DNA of 41,316 nt. It comes from Candidatus Bacteroides pullicola (GTDB taxonomy: Bacteria > Bacteroidota > Bacteroidia > Bacteroidales > Bacteroidaceae). The stretch spans positions 1 through 41,316 of the forward strand of contig DXCV01000066.1 in NCBI GenBank assembly GCA_019115825.1, written 5' to 3'. Position numbers and translations under genes: made by a program. The notes beneath the pieces are model-generated. The model was not told the origin of the DNA, made no database searches, and worked only from the letters and a program-made list of their open reading frames with translations. Of the stretch, positions 40,967-41,316 are shown piece by piece. Within the stretch, counting starts at the first letter, position 1. Each line of letters begins with the position of its first letter.

Positions 40967-41316
40967 ATGGAGGTCAAGAAATCGCCCGAGGCGGACTTGG
41001 AGAGACACAGAGCCACCCGGCTGGTAATAGGCTTTATGGTGGCTCTCTCCATCGTATTCATCGCCTTGGAGTGGACAAGCCCGGTCAAGGAGGCGGACAT
41101 GGATTGGGAACTCCCCGACCTTGTCTTCGAGGAAGAACTGGACATTCCCTTTACGGAGCCTCCAGTCGAGACTCCTCCCCCGCCCCCCTTGGCTCCTCCA
41201 GCCCAACCCGAGCAATTGACCTTGTCGGACGATGACCTCTTAATGGAAGAAACGCCCGCTCCCCTTTCGGAAATCGTAGACAACGATGTGGCGTCCGCTC
41301 CCCTGCCCCCCAGGAC
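40967..41316 (+). CDS. N-terminal part of a TonB-like energy transducer (runs off the right edge)
   Basis: An uninterrupted frame from ATG at 40967 starts MEVKKSPEADLERHRATR and has one transmembrane segment at about residues 18-34 (LVIGFMVALSIVFIALEW). It continues as a periplasmic linker rich in Pro and Glu (EPPVETPPPPPLAPPAQPE). This is the layout of TonB: inner-membrane anchor, stiff proline-rich spacer and, beyond the window, a C-terminal domain that contacts outer-membrane receptors such as SusC. The C-terminal domain is not visible, so the assignment rests on architecture. Its close spacing to metY suggests co-transcription rather than shared function. Confidence 0.8.
   Translation, partial: MEVKKSPEADLERHRATRLVIGFMVALSIVFIALEWTSPVKEADMDWELPDLVFEEELDIPFTEPPVETPPPPPLAPPAQPEQLTLSDDDLLMEETPAPLSEIVDNDVASAPLPPR

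Noticed and set aside
39569..41215. Minus-strand open frame of 548 codons
   Set aside because: Antisense to metY and the tonB-like start; no motifs.

Overview
The window looks like chromosome of a fairly GC-rich member of the Bacteroidales, close to Bacteroides. The evidence is the recurrent TAnnTTTG -7 promoter boxes, a SusC/SusD polysaccharide utilisation locus (PUL) with a hybrid two-component regulator, DUF4290 next to murA, and a pseudouridine synthase with an Arg/Asn/Pro-rich N-terminal tail beside purB. Species cannot be fixed from sequence reading alone. No tRNA, rRNA, insertion sequence, integrase or CRISPR array was seen.

Layout. (1) 1-4026, minus strand: yicC - gmk - small membrane protein - nadD - purB - start of an rluB-like gene, running off the left edge. 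(2) 4189-10915, plus strand: a housekeeping operon tsaB - DUF4290 - murA - rimM - M23 peptidase - dxr - rseP (tRNA modification, cell wall, ribosome maturation, isoprenoids, envelope proteolysis). (3) 11017-15496: nhaA converging on rseP across a large palindrome, a LuxR-type regulator divergent from nhaA, then an exported alpha/beta hydrolase and an S41 peptidase on the minus strand. The last two genes have the same palindromic site at the same distance from their -7 boxes. (4) 15708-30056, plus strand: a complete PUL made of a hybrid two-component sensor, a clan GH-A glycosidase, SusC, SusD, a SusE/F-like surface lipoprotein and a GH53 endo-beta-1,4-galactanase lipoprotein. It ends in a strong terminator. 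The GH53 enzyme points to pectic beta-1,4-galactan as the substrate: surface GH53 cuts the chain, the surface lipoproteins and SusD capture it, SusCD imports it, and the periplasmic glycosidase trims it while the sensor reads a fragment.

(5) 30057-33026, accessory: a wrecked TonB-dependent receptor, a 22-bp tandem-repeat array and a DUF2141 gene on the minus strand. Then on the plus strand come a PIN-type toxin-antitoxin pair and a three-gene overlapping module DUF3791-like / DUF3990-like (predicted ADP-ribosyltransferase fold) / DUF3791-like. This part is visibly AT-richer than its surroundings, and both modules start with the same 21-bp leader. (6) 33023-39566, minus strand: amidase - SNF2-family ATPase - unknown 618-aa protein - membrane LytTR regulator. 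(7) 39680-41316, plus strand: an O-acetylhomoserine sulfhydrylase-like enzyme and the start of a tonB-like gene running off the right edge.

The longest interval without an intact gene is 30057-30804. It holds a terminator, a receptor pseudogene and the 22-bp repeats. All other gaps are under 300 bases.
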